From Holothuria scabra (taxonomy: Eukaryota; Echinodermata; Holothuroidea; Aspidochirotida; Holothuriidae): a stretch of 64,000 nt of DNA. Shown in pieces: positions 1 to 11,879 of the stretch. Position numbers and translations under genes: made by a program. The stretch's first letter is position 1; the number at the start of each line of letters is the position of its first letter. The notes beneath the pieces were generated by a model. That model saw nothing but the letters and a program-made list of their open reading frames with translations, searched no databases and was not told where the DNA came from. The stretch is from the NCBI GenBank assembly GCA_037179385.1, contig CM074193.1, positions 47,583,082 to 47,647,081 of the forward strand. The letters are read 5' to 3'.

Positions 1-2100
1 TCAGTCCATGAATTAATATAGTCCCTTTGATTAACATGAAAGAGACTATGCAATTTATTACCACTGTATAAACTACTGTAGGGTAGTAACCATGTACATG
101 ACTCTATCTGAGTAACAAAAGTAGAACAAACATTCCTGCATGTAGTTACTTAGATAGAGTGTTACGGCCCAGTTTACAACCTATTGGTTCAAGTCGAGCA
201 AGCCACAGCCTTTTTATTTCCTTTTATTTCCAGCCGTAGTTCACTGGCTTGTAAGCAAGCAAACTTGCACAGTTTTGAATGAACTGTAGAGAGTTACTAC
301 ATGTACCTTAACAAAGCCAAATAGGTGGCAGACCAGTAATTAAAACTCAACACAGCTACAAATTAAGAAATAGGTGGCAGACTAGTAATTGAAACTCAAC
401 ACAGCTACAAATTAAGAATTTCCACAACTACTTTAGAAAGGGCTAATCAGCTGGCCATACATTTAAAAAGCATCCCCATCATTTAGATGTTGTTACATGA
501 AGACTGCATGTGTTTGTTTTTATTTTTTATCAAGGTAATATTAGTTGTTGTCCACGCCACTTTTTCCCCAAAACATGACATTGAAGCACAACTGCAAATA
601 AATCACAATAATGCCACATATCCTATGTGTTTATACTTGTATCCATTCATTGTAAACTTTAAAAAAAAAAACAAAACAAGAACCAGTCTACTGATACTAC
701 ACTTGGTATGCTCTTTAAAAAATCCTGTAGAATCGGTGCCTACAGTTTATCCACGGTACACTTGTTATTTTAACGTTCAAATTTTGTGCTCTCCATGATT
801 CCTACTTACTTGTACAAAAGTCTGACAAACACTTGTGAGCAAGGAACATAATGTTTGCAAGTTATTCATGAAATGTCTTTGATTTTAATCATGGCATCCA
901 GATCAGCATCAGTAGATTTCAGACACTCAGACATGTCTATAAGAAAACCAGTACACTCAGTCCACTAAAGTAACTTGTGCCAAAAAGTGAACCTCACTAG
1001 AGATCTTCAGAGGAACATCTGAGGAATTGTTTCTTCTCTCAAAAGTGGAAAATTTAAAAAAAAACACCCAAGGTGTCTGCTATGCAGCATTGGTATCCTG
1101 CTGAAGCATCGTGATTATACAGTTCCATAATGTTTTATTTAAATGAAAACATTGCTGAGCATAACAAAGGAAAACTATTCTGAGACAAAAATGAGAAACT
1201 TAACTTCAATTACCAAATACAAGACAGTACTGGACACATTGTACTGTGATACCCATCTTGAACAAAATCAGCTAATTACAATTGCTTTGGTGTCAATAAA
1301 CACCTTTTACATCAATTGAATGCACATCAGTCTAAAGTGTATTGTAATATAGGATGTAACCATAACCCAAACTACTTTATTAATCTCTTAAATTTTACAT
1401 ATTTTTCAAAAAATGATGTCCATGTAGCATCCCTACATGAAATGTCATATTTTCCTGCAATATGGAAAACACTTTAAAATATTTTTATCCCCCTGTCATC
1501 CTGTAGTTGCCATCTAGAGTAACTCTTCACATTACCTTCTTAATTTGATATTTACATTAAATTTAAGTCTGGAATTCATTAGAATAATCACCACACAAAC
1601 ATACTGTGGACCAATTTATATACAACTAAAATGTTGAAATGCCTGGTATTATTTCTCATCGTTGAAAATTATATCACTGAAGCTTTGTTACTTTAACTTG
1701 AGAAATACAAACTTGTATTTATGCCAGGGAAGGGATTTGATATGTAAGTGTAAGAATGGTGTTCACTGTCCAAAAGAATATTGATACTATTAACTTCTGT
1801 ATCTTGTCAGAAACTAAAAGTATACTATTTTGTTGAAGTATTAGCCTTATGGCAACTAAAACAAACATCAGATTTAATATGTAATGATTTGGCTTTAAGT
1901 CACAGATTGTGCCCCACTTTCATGGAATACGTCAAATACTTGTAGGGGAGTACAAGGAATGCATTACAACCTGACTTTCAAGTAAATAAAGAAGAATTTA
2001 TAGGAAGAAGTTGTCACCTTCCAATACTTTGTCTGATAGCCACTGATTTCAAGTGGCATGAACAGTTTTATAAAACGTGTGAGGATCACGCAATAGTTTC
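1..2100. other. Non-coding DNA downstream of last visible exon
   Basis: AT-rich sequence without a recognisable exon. It contains a two-copy direct repeat of about 49 bp (roughly 319-417) and a SINE-like fragment near 200-260 with the CACTGGCTTGTAAGCAAGC-type core seen in other copies. A plus-strand reading frame at 487-798 has no codon pattern or family resemblance and is probably chance. The missing 3' exon of the PICALM-family gene could be here unseen. Confidence 0.5.
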
Positions 2101-3535
2101 CCCCTATTTCTCATCACTGAGCTATAAACGATGAAAGGATTGTAACCCCGCATCTCTCATCACTGAGCTATAAACAATGAAAGGATTGTAACCATGCATT
2201 TCTCATCACTGACCCAGAAACAATGAGAGGATTGTTACCCCACATCTCTCATTACTGAGCCAGAAACAATGAGAAGATTGTTACCCCCATCTCTCATTAC
2301 TGAGTCAGAAACATTGAGAGGATTGTTACTCCGCATCCCTCATTACTGAGCTATAAACGATGAGAGGATTGTTACCCCACATCTCTCATTACTGAGCCAG
2401 AAACAATGAGAGGATTGTTACCCCGCATCTCTCATTACTGAGTCAGAAACAATGAGAGGATTGTTACCCCGCATCTCTCATTACTGAGTCAGAAACATTG
2501 AGCAGATTGTTACTCCGCATCTCTCATCACTGGGCTATAAACGATGAGAGGATTGTTACCCCGTATCTCTCATTACTGAGCTATAAACAATGAAAGGATT
2601 GTTACCCCACATCTCTCATTACTGAGTCAGAAACACTGAGAGGATTGTTACTCCTCATCTCTCATCACTGAGCTATAAACAATGAGAGGATTGTTACCCC
2701 ACATCTCTCATCACTGAGCTATAAACAATGAGAGGATTGTTACCCCACATCTCTCATCACTGAGCTATAAACAATGAGAGGATTGTTACCCCACATCTCT
2801 CATTACTGAGCCAGAAAAAATGAGAGGATTGTTTCCCCCTATCTCTCATCACTGAGCTATGAACAATGAAAGGATTGTTACCCCGCATCTCTCATCACGG
2901 AGCCAGAAACAATGAGAGGATTGTTACCCTGCATCTCTCATCACTGAGCTATAAACAATGAGAGGATTGTTACCCCACATCTCTCATTACTGAGCCAGAA
3001 ACAATGAGAGGATTGTTACCCCGTACCTCTCATCACTGAACTATAAACAATGAGAGGATTGTTACCCTGCATCTCTCATCACTGAGCTATAAACAATGAG
3101 AGGATTGTTTCCCCCTATCTCCCATTACTAAGCCAGAAACAATGAGAGGATTGTTACCCCGTACCTCTCATCACTGAACTATAAACAATGAGAGGATTGT
3201 TACCCTGCATCTCTCATCACTGAGCTATAAACAATGAGAGGATTGTTACCCCGCATCTCTCATTACTAAGCCAGAAACAATGAGAGGATTGTTACCCCGT
3301 ACCTCTCATCACTGAACTATAAACAATGAGAGGATTGTTACCCCGCATCTCTCATCACTGAGCTATAAACAATGAGAGGATTGTTACCCCACATCTCTCA
3401 TCACTGAGCTATAAACAATGAAAAGATTGTTTCCCCGCATCTCTCATCACTAAGCTATAAAAAGTGACAGGACCACACAATAGTAAACCCCGTCTCTCTC
3501 ATCACTAAGCTATAACAAATGACAGGATTACATAA
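2100..3535. repeat. 46-bp minisatellite with inverted arms, about 31 copies
   Basis: Tandem units of 46 bp carry CTCTCAT, a spacer with CACTGAGCTATAAAC or ACTGAGCCAGAAAC, ATGAGAG and then GATTGTTACCCCRCAT. CTCTCAT and ATGAGAG are inverted complements, so every unit can form a small stem-loop. Two spacer variants (CTATAAAC, CCAGAAAC) are mixed along the array. Degenerate units continue to about 3560, and an isolated one appears at 3785-3840 inside a SINE-like copy. Confidence 0.93.
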
Positions 3536-3619
3536 TTGGTTACATTTTTATTATCTCTCATCACTGTGCCCTACACTAGTAAGTTAAATGGTTACATGGA
3601 GTTTAATGCTGAGTTTGTA

Positions 3620-3800
3620 ATCCATTGGTTTAAGTCAGACTGGCCAGCGCATTTCTTACAACTGCAGATTAATGGGCTTGTTTCTTGTACTCCCTTTCTA
3701 ATGCTGAGCAAGGAGTACAATGGCAGTAGATTCCATTCTAAATGTCTTCGTTATGACCAAGCTAGGAGTCAAACTCTAGATGCAGTGAGAGGATTAGACA
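3620..3800 (-). repeat. SINE-family copy, tRNA-like head disrupted
   Basis: The body matches the copies near 33.9 and 57.0 kb: GGCTTGTTTC, then ACTCC, TGCTGAGCA, GCAGTAG and a diverged B box in CTAGGAGTCAAACTCT (minus strand AGAGTTTGACTCCTAG). The A-box part expected next is replaced at 3785-3840 by a degenerate unit of the neighbouring 46-bp minisatellite. Confidence 0.55.
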
Positions 3801-3899
3801 ATAATACCCCGTATCTTCCATCACTGTTCTATGAACAGTGTGAACTGAAGGGGCAATCAGAGTTTGTCAGAAAATATTAACCTATTTGTTCCTGTACCT

Positions 3900-5005
3900 C
3901 ACTTTTCATTTCTGAGCTTAATGGTTTAACAGTGTATAGAAACATCAAAGTAAAGCAGTCTTCCAGGTGAGGAGGAATGCTAATTTTGTGTTAAAGGGCA
4001 AATCCTCTCATCCCAAAAGGTTCCAATTCTCGTAACCTACTTAGGACTAATAGCTATAGTACTCTACAATTTTTAACTCACTGTCAATCAAAGATAAATG
4101 CCAACAGAGAATTTCTGTAGACTACTTCAAAAATTGTAGATTGGGGTGAAAAAGTCCCCACAGATGAAAGACTAGACAGCCTACAGTATAATGTAACTGG
4201 TCATGACATTGGACCATGATAACTGTCATTTTTTGGTAGTTTTAAGTCAATGTACAAATGTGGCACAGATTTAAAGTAGTGAGAAAGTTCATGTCAAATT
4301 TCCCTGCCTATAAAAACCCTTTCCACACCAATTTTGCCTCAGTGGAGAAGGTCAACAAAAACCAGATTAGAAGTAAGCCACTGCTTGCCTTTCACACCTC
4401 TCAAATATCTGACCCATATCATTCTACATTTGTTTACATCTTCGGCGACCTGTCTCTTATCAAGATTATGCTTTCTTGGAGCATGCTTAAGTGAGTTAAG
4501 CAGGAAATCAGGTGAAATTTGATTACCCCACCAAACCTCACTTTTGACTGGACTCTGGTGAAGTACTTAACAGGGTAAGAAATTTGTCATGTTGTTGATT
4601 GCTGCTTTACATATTTGCATGAACTACATGATACCTATGGCAGCATATAACCTTAGGCTTACACCTTGGTTCAGGTTTGTGTAAAACTCTTGGCAACATT
4701 GTTTAGAGGAATAAAATACACTTGAGCAGCTAGTATAATGCCATTTAGGCCACAATAAATTTCACGGTATTATTATTATTGTTATATTATCAATGTGAAA
4801 GCTAATTTAAAGGTACCTTTCCCCATTTACTGAAAGCCTACACACACTGGACACTACCTAAACCTCTTTCAAGTCACCATATGTGTGTTAAGCAGAGTAC
4901 TGACAATACAATTGTTCACAAAGTCCTGACACTGTGGAATGGACTGACTGCTAGGTGAATATTGACCTTACACATTAGACATTGTAGGAGCTGGTGTTGA
5001 GCTAC
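3900..5005. other. Non-coding stretch, nothing recognised
   Basis: AT-rich sequence. Two overlapping plus-strand reading frames (4258-4494, 4334-4522) show no family similarity. A short ATT microsatellite lies near 4769-4790. No splice-bounded exon was seen. Confidence 0.5.
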
Positions 5006-5007
5006 AA

Positions 5008-5258
5008 CAATAAAATGGAACTGATGACAAAGGAGATTTAGTTCTATCAAAGCCCTGCCAACCAGTGAGCTAATAAATGGAACTGATGACAAAGGAGAGT
5101 TAGTTCTATCAAAGCCCTGCCAACCAGTGAGCCAATAAATGGAACTGATGACAAAGGAGAGTTAGTTCTATCAAAGCCCTGCCAACCAGTGAGCCAATAA
5201 ATGGAACTGATGACAAAGGAGAGTTAGTTCTATCAAAGCCCTGCCAACCAGTGAGCTA
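5008..5258. repeat. 62-bp tandem repeat, 4 copies
   Basis: Four nearly identical units read ATAAATGGAACTGATGACAA...TCAAAGCCCTGCCAACCAGTGAG. Differences are single bases, so the expansion is recent. It ends about 380 bp before the last visible exon of the host gene. Confidence 0.93.
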
Positions 5259-5640
5259 ACCAGAATATGTCAGCTTTACTATTCAAAAGACTCTGAAATG
5301 CAGAGAGGTCTGAAGTTAACTTTTTGCTGATCATACTGAAGAGTCAAAGACTTTAAAAAATGGAACCTGCTGCTATTGTGTGTATGGTGCTCAGCACAAT
5401 TTAGAGTAGCAATCCCGTGAGATATAACTGGAAAAAAGGCTGTGGTGGGCCTAACTTAAACCAATTAATTAAGAACTGAGTTGTAAAACTAAAACACTTT
5501 CATGCAACTCAACAAAGTTGTATCCAGCTGGCTCTTAAGGAGCTACTGGAACTGAAGTAACTTAAAGAATTGACCATTATACTGCCTCTTTACTTTTACT
5601 GCACAAGTCACAATGAGGATACAGTTGCTGATGAACTTAC

Positions 5641-5794
5641 TTCTTTGGTGACGGTCCCCCTTTAATGTCCAGGTTTGTTGCTAGGCTACTCAATGTTGAG
5701 TCCAGATCAGAAACATTGCTTGTGGGATTGCTCTGTGCTACAGGAGGAGGATTTTTGTTCATAGGCTGAAGAATTTCACCCATTGGTGGACCTG
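5641..5794 (-). CDS. PICALM: PICALM-family exon: conserved SDLDS block; last exon seen
   Basis: The donor is a consensus GTAAGT, and the acceptor is a triple AAGCAGCAG after a T-rich tract. All three AGs keep frame, giving A-A-G, A-G or G before PPMGEILQ; the middle one is used here. The exon encodes PPMGEILQPMNKNPPPVAQS and then VSDLDSTLSSLATNLDIKGG, which matches SDDLDSSLANLVGNLGIGNG of vertebrate PICALM. It ends after two bases of a Lys codon. In vertebrates an NW..P-containing segment follows; its exon was not recognised in 1-5640, so the C terminus is missing here. Confidence 0.92.
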
Positions 5795-6627
5795 CTGCTT
5801 AAAAAGAAGAAATCTCAAGGTTACTAAACAAAGCACCAATTGCAAACAGTGTGTATGCAGCATACCAAACCTATATATATACATGCACAACCCTTTGTTC
5901 AGTATTGCAATATTGACATGTAGGGTAATAAATCTTCTATGTATGAAAAAAAGGTTGATTGTTCAGAAAATTGCCAAATTTCATGAAGAAGTACTTTACA
6001 CAAAAAGAGTTGGTTCCCACCCAAATGTACTCATGAGCAGGCCATGTAAAGTCCATATTCACATTAAAGTAGCAGGCCATGTAAAGTCCATACTCACATT
6101 AAAGTAAATGCTTGCTGTTTAGTAAATGGCATGATATGTTACTAATTGTTATGTTTCATGTTTATTGACAAATTTAATAAATTGCAGTCATGAATATACT
6201 TCAAGTTGTCTGGGCAAAAATTTCATTTAAAATATTGTTTTCTTAAGGCAATTTTACAGTTTTACCATGGTTTTGGGGAGGGTACTTACTAGGTAGGTGG
6301 GTATGTACTCGGGAGCTGGGCATGATATTACATACTTGGCGGCTGGGTACTACAGTATGTAATAGGTAGCTGGACATTGTATGATATACTGGAAGCTGGG
6401 CAGCTAGCATAATGGACGTCCTGTGTTTAGTTGTGAGCAGACATCACATCATCAGGTGTGTGGATGTGGTGTTAAGTTCAGAATGCTGTGCACCAGCAGT
6501 TTCATGCATACCATATATTCTGTAATAAACGCTCCCCCTCTAATAAACGCCCCCCCCCCTCAAAATTTTTAACAACTGCGTAGGCCAAGGCCTCCCGCAC
6601 TACAGGCCCAAACCACAGATAAAACTA

Positions 6628-8130
6628 GTGTTTGACCGGTAATGCATAATCATCATTTAATTTAACAATCGGCCCGATGCCGATTACCGATTATTAGAAA
6701 GAGGGAAGACATGTGTTTGTCCCTAAAGTACGCGCCCCTTGCTTTGTTCATATCGTCCAAGTTGGAAAATACTGGGAATAGTTCCGTTTGTTTTGCGAAT
6801 GGAATATCATTTTTGTAGGCCTGACATTTTCTTTTCAAAAGTGGAGACATAAACCAGTCGTTGATACAGTAGGATTGTTTTCAGTCGATGTCACATACCC
6901 TTTGATAATTTAGCTCTTAGGCAAACATCATGCTCTGTTTAGTTTTCATCCCCCAATCATGTCGGAACATTTGCAGTATTTTACTGTACTGGGTTGTAGT
7001 TGCGTTAATGTACTGTAGAATCCCGCCTTAATGAGGCCATGTAGAAATACGCAATCATAATAATCTTAGCGGTTCTGGGGCAGCAAAACAATTGCACCCG
7101 ATTAACGTATCCTATGGTTCCTTACGGATATAAATATCCCCGTAAATTTTTAGCAGTTCTTCTCCAAAACTTATGTCTTGTTTGAAAATAATCTGCAATT
7201 GAAATGCACGCAAGTGAGATCCCCGAAAAATCCAAGTACGCAGAGATTTGTGATGTCGTTTCTTGTTGAATTCAGCACGGGGCTCGGCCGGCTGCGCTAG
7301 CCGGTTATATCAGCATAGGAAATGTGATCGTCGTAACACATAAAAACTCAATAGAAAAATTCGTCTCGAGGCTTTATAGTATTTTCACACACTAAATCAC
7401 ATAGGCGATGGCGCGAGCTGTGATTGGCTGGCTAGAATCATCGCACTTGAACCAATCACGATGCTGGGGCAATTTAAATTTTGCAATGGATCGTATGCAT
7501 ATGTCACCGAGCAAAACATGATGCCTTGTTTGGCGGTAAAAACGGACACGCACATAAGTGCGTGGGCGATGAAGTAGCCTGCATGAGACCACGTGCATCA
7601 CTGTTTTCGTTGGCGATGATGTTTACATTTCTTAAGTCCTACTGCAAATAACATTACGGAAGGAATGCGAGAAATGGCTTAATTTATGCAGGATAATAAC
7701 CACCGAACTTCCAAAGATTCTAGGTGCTACGTGTACAAAACGTGCACAGATATACATGGTAAGCTTTGGGACTTGGAAATACAGCCAAACACTGCAGCTC
7801 GGATAGTCTGTACTTGTGCTTTTGTACAGAACAAATTGCACAGCAACTTACGCGGCACTTTTTCCAGACTGCAAGGAATACAATTCCACGTTATACTACA
7901 TTGTTATGGGGAAAATAACCAACGACCACGCTCATGGCAGGGGTATAATTTATACGTTTGTGCTTATCAATGCATTCCGTTTTGGCGGGAAGGATTGAGT
8001 ACGGTATTCACAGGAATTTTAATGAAATTAAGAGCAAGTTTCAAGTATATTTGTGCCCTTTTTTCAGTTTACAAATAATCGGTGGTAATGATGGGTTGAA
8101 TGGCAGAATTTTACCGATGCCGATTAGTTA
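6628..8130 (+). repeat. 1.5-kb dispersed repeat, copy 1 (inverted relative to copy 2)
   Basis: This segment matches, in reverse complement, 39440-41030. Shared landmarks are the ATGCCGATTACC block near the left edge, AGAAAGAGGGAAG, a pair of CCAAT boxes (ATTGGCTGG near 7423, ACCAATCAC near 7451), GGATAATAACCACCG.. and GGTTGAATGGCAGAATTT near the right edge. It is CpG-richer than its surroundings. The 130-codon frame at 7686-8078 is interrupted by stops in copy 2, so it is unlikely to be a protein; the segment may be the non-coding part or promoter region of a larger element. Confidence 0.8.
7421..7460. promoter_or_regulatory. Paired CCAAT boxes inside the 1.5-kb repeat
   Basis: TGATTGGC (ATTGG is CCAAT on the minus strand) and ACCAATCAC face each other about 30 bp apart. 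The same pair survives in copy 2 (GTGATTGGTT near 40151 and ACCAATCAC near 40182) although the sequence between them has diverged, suggesting an NF-Y-type promoter element of the parent transposon. Function is inference. Confidence 0.45.
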
Positions 8131-8219
8131 ATTTTTTATTCCAATATACCCTCAAATAAACGCCCCCCTTTTCAAAAATGTAACGCCCCCGGGGGCGTTT
8201 ATTACAGAATATACAGTAT

Positions 8220-8980
8220 GTGTACTTAGGAGTAAAACTACATTATGCCCCAAGACATTCTATTAACATCTGGTAGATATTTTTAAATGATAATCATATA
8301 ACATCCATTTGATTACTGGTTTTTGTTGATCCTGTGATGTGTGAAATCTATTGGAAAATATAAAAAACCATTTAAATGTGGTATAAAATAAAAGTGCATG
8401 ATACTTTGAGATTTCTTGGTCCCTTTCAAACAAAACTTCCCTCAGTTCCATGTTTTATTTCCCCTTAAAATGAATGCACCACAGTAAACTAGAGCACCAT
8501 CGGTGTTGATGGCTCAAACCTGCTGACTAAGTGCACAGTGATGACTTACAGTGCCAAGGAAATCACTCCCCATGCAATGGGTACAGGGACTGTACTTGTC
8601 ATACATGGCTATTATTTCTTGAACAGATGTACCTACAGTTTAGAATGTTTAAATTTCTCTCAGGTAAAATGACAAGGAACTCAATACTTTTCAGAATGAT
8701 TACCTTTCTCTTAGGTGTAGCCTTAAAAAGTGAGAAGCCTCTGTTGCCTTACTTTCAATTTCTACAGAAATCAGGAAGTCAAGTTAGCAAGGAAGAAAGC
8801 AAGTTTAATGAGCTATGACAATACAAGTAGTAAGCAAGAGCTTCCTCTCTGAGCACAAGAAAAACCAGAAAGCCAAAAGGCTTAGTGATTACTTGCCGAT
8901 GAAATGTAAGGCCTTTTTTCACATTGACATTGCTTAACAATGTTTTTCAATTAACAGGGCTCCATAATGTGCCCACGAAG
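8220..8980. other. Non-coding intron sequence
   Basis: No exon or tandem array is recognised. The end (about 8860-8930, CCAAAAGGCTTAGTGATTAC) resembles the start of repeat family R1 at 11890 and 60885. Confidence 0.45.
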
Positions 8981-8984
8981 TACA

Positions 8985-10800
8985 CATGCAAGACATCCAA
9001 TCTTCCTACATTGAGATCCCCCTTGCCCATTGTGAACCCAAATGACATTTGACCTCCACCAAAAACTTTTGGGACCATGTATTCACTATGTGCCATCTAC
9101 ACGACAAGTTACAGCACCCTACAAGTGACCTTTCTTGAAAGACTGTGCAGGAAAGCTTGTCAGCTTTGAACATGCTGACTTCAAATGAACTTTGACCTTT
9201 GGGAAAATCAATAGGGATCATCTACTCAATATGAACAATCCACACATTAAATATGAGCATAGTCACATGTACTGTTCTTGAGAAATCATGTTTAAGAAGT
9301 TTTGAACTTTTGACCTCTCAACCCCAAATGACCTTTGATCTCCACCAAAAACAACAGGGATCATCTACTCAATATGGCCAATGCACACACCAAATATGAG
9401 ATAAGTCACACTTACTCTTCTTGAGAAACCGTGTTTAAAAGCAATTTCTAAGGAATTTACCTATTGATCTCTCATAACCCCAAATGACCTTTGACCTTCA
9501 CAAAAATCAATAGAGATTATCTAATCAATATGACCAACCCACACACCCAAATATGGGCACAGTCACCTGTACCTTTCTTGAGATATCGTGTTTACAAAGT
9601 TTTGACCTTTTGACCTCTCATGATCCCAAATGACATTTGATCTCCACCAAAAACAATAGGGATCATCTACTCAATACGGCCAATGCACACACTAAATAAA
9701 TATGAGATTAGTCACACTTACTCTTCTTGAGATACCGGGTTTACAAGCAATTTCTAAGGAATTTACCTATTGACCTCTCGTGACCCCAAATGACCTTTGA
9801 CCTCTACAAAAATGGATAGGGATCATCTACTCAATATGACCAACCCACACACCAAATATGAGCATACTCACATGTACCATTCTGGAGATATCATGTTTAA
9901 GAAGTTTTGACCTTTTGACCTCTGGTGACCCCAAATGACCTTTGACCTCCACCAAAAACTATTCGGATCATCTACTCAATATTGCCAACCAACACACCAA
10001 ATATGAGCTTAGTCACATGTTCCGTTCTCGAGATATTGTGTTTAAGAAGTTTTGAAGTTTTGACCTCTCGTAACCCCAAATGACCTTTGATCTCCACCAA
10101 AAACAATAGGAATCATCTACTTAATATGGCCAATGCACACACCAAATATGGGAGTAGTCACACTTACTCTTCTTGAGATACCGTGTTTACAAGCAATTTC
10201 CAAGGAATTTACCTACTGACCTCTGGTGACCCCAAATGACCTTTGACCTCCACGAAAATCCATACGGGTCATTTACTCAATATGAACAACCCACACAACA
10301 AATATGAGCAAAGTCACATGTACCGTTCTCCAGATATCGTGTTCAAGAAGTTTTGACCTTTTGACCTCTTGTGACCCCAAATGACCTTTGACCTCCACCA
10401 AAAACTATACAGATCATCTACTCAATATGGCCAATGCACACACCAAATATGAGTTTAGTCACACTTACTCTTCTTGAGATACCATGTTTACAAGCAATTT
10501 CTAAGGAATTTACCTATTGACCTCTCATGACCCCATATGACCTTTGAACTCCACGAAAATCGATAGGGATTATCTACTTAATATGAACAGCCCACACACT
10601 AAACATGAGCATAGTCACATGTACTGTTCTCGAGATATCATGTTTACAAGGTTTTGACCTTTTGACCTCTCATGACCCCAAATGACCTTTGACGTCCACC
10701 AAAAACAATAGGGATCATCTACTCAATATGACCAACCCACACACCAAATATGAGGTTAGTCACACTTACCCTTTTTGAGATATCGTGTTTACAAGCCAAA
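8985..10800. repeat. Degenerate satellite with DR1/DR2 nuclear-receptor-like sites
   Basis: About twelve diverged units of roughly 145-160 bp alternate two forms. Each carries GACCCCAAATGACCTTTGACC-type sequence, then ACAATAGGGATCATCTACTC, a CACACACCAAATATGAG block, and GAGATATCGTGTTTACAAG. TGACCTTTGACCT is a perfect direct repeat of TGACCT with one-base spacing (DR1; HNF4/RXR/COUP-TF class). It is intact about five times here (near 9484, 9788, 9935, 10236, 10379) and mutated by one base in others. TGACCTTTTGACCT (DR2 spacing) also recurs. The array ends in a CA microsatellite at about 10814-10847. Confidence 0.88.
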
Positions 10801-10812
10801 GCGTCACCTACG

Positions 10813-10813
<1 letters not shown>

Positions 10814-10847
<34 letters not shown>
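10814..10847. repeat. CA-type microsatellite
   Basis: ACGCACGCACACACAC... is a run of about 16 CA dinucleotides closing the satellite. A shorter, broken CA run (33698-33722) occurs at the equivalent end of R1 copy B. Confidence 0.95.
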
Positions 10848-10848
<1 letters not shown>

Positions 10849-11199
10849 ACATCACCATCACATAGCCTACGGCAAGGAATCAAAAATTGACCCCTCTTCA
10901 TCCTTACCTCAAGCAAGTCTAGTTTAGAAATTGTGTAAGGTGACTCTACCCTAAATTCATCCTTCTGAAGTTGAGTATATCTTCAAAGCCCCTGCATGCA
11001 CTCACAATACAACTACTGTTCTCATTGAACAAAATCTGTTTACACTAACCTAATCAACCTCACATGATTGACAATCTTGCATCCAGACAGTTTTAAAGGG
11101 AGTTCAATTTGTGAGACTGGTAAAAATAGAGGGGTGGCACAAAATTGGTTAGAAAGGTGTCAAAATTATTATATATCCAAAAACAGACAAAAAAATTGT

Positions 11200-11640
11200 A
11201 ATCAGCACATAACAGCCTCCCATCTGAACAATTTTGAGAACAAGTTTGCAATGCATCTAGGAGAGAATAGCATTTCAAAATATTTACACCTATGACCTCG
11301 ATGACCTCTAATAACCTCTGATAAACAAGTACAAGATATAACAATCACTATCTGAGGAATATTATGGCCACCTTTCAAGGACATTGAGCACTATTTGCAG
11401 GAGAAGTGACACTTCAAAAAATATTCACAAAACAGCCACTAATGACCCCTAGATGACCTCAATTTTTTGAACACAGCATGTAGCCCTATGAACAATGACC
11501 GATGTGTCCAAGTTTCATTTAAATTTGCCAGCAAATGTGCCCCTGAGAGCATTACAGGCAATTGCGAACGGACATGATAGATAGACAGAGGGACAGTGGA
11601 AGATCATAATAGCTTAAAAGGGGTAAAATTTAATGCTTTT
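11200..11640. repeat. Dispersed repeat R2, copy 1
   Basis: Matches 15790-16390 in the same orientation. Shared blocks are GCATCTAGGAGA.AATAGCATTTC, TTATGGCCA..TTTCAAGGA, CAATGACC.ATGTGTCCAAGTTT, AAATGTGC.CCTGAGAGC and GACATGATAGA. It ends in a GATAGACAGAGGGACAG tract. It has no coding content and is a decayed non-coding mobile repeat. Confidence 0.82.
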
Positions 11641-11879
11641 ATATCAAATGCTATTTAAATTCTTGAAGTGCCCATTCATGGTGATGGTCTAGTAATGAAG
11701 AGTAGCAGGAATACTGGTAACCACCAAAAGCTGTGGGAGGCAGTCCTAAGAACTGATTTTTTGAGAATTGTTTATAAAAAGTTCTTTTGTGTTTACTAAA
11801 ACTGCTTTACGCACGTCATTTTAGCAGGGAAATTCAACTGAAGAAGATATGGTGAAGGAAAGAGGCACTGTAACATTTG

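Larger units (their letters stand above)
6516..8211. mobile_element. TA-flanked TIR element (about 190 bp) split by a 1.5-kb insert
   Basis: The left end TATTCTGTAATAAACGC and the right end GCGTTTATTACAGAATA are perfect inverted complements, each flanked by TA (6514-6515, 8212-8213), as expected for a TA-targeting DNA transposon or MITE. Subterminal TAATAAACGCCCCC motifs recur on both arms. The arms (6516 to about 6627 and about 8131-8211) belong together, while the middle is a separate 1.5-kb repeat that occurs elsewhere without these ends. No transposase is visible. Confidence 0.78.

Noticed and set aside
7686..8078. 130-codon plus-strand frame in the 1.5-kb repeat
   Set aside because: The homologous frame in the inverted copy at 39440-41030 contains stops; no domain is recognised.
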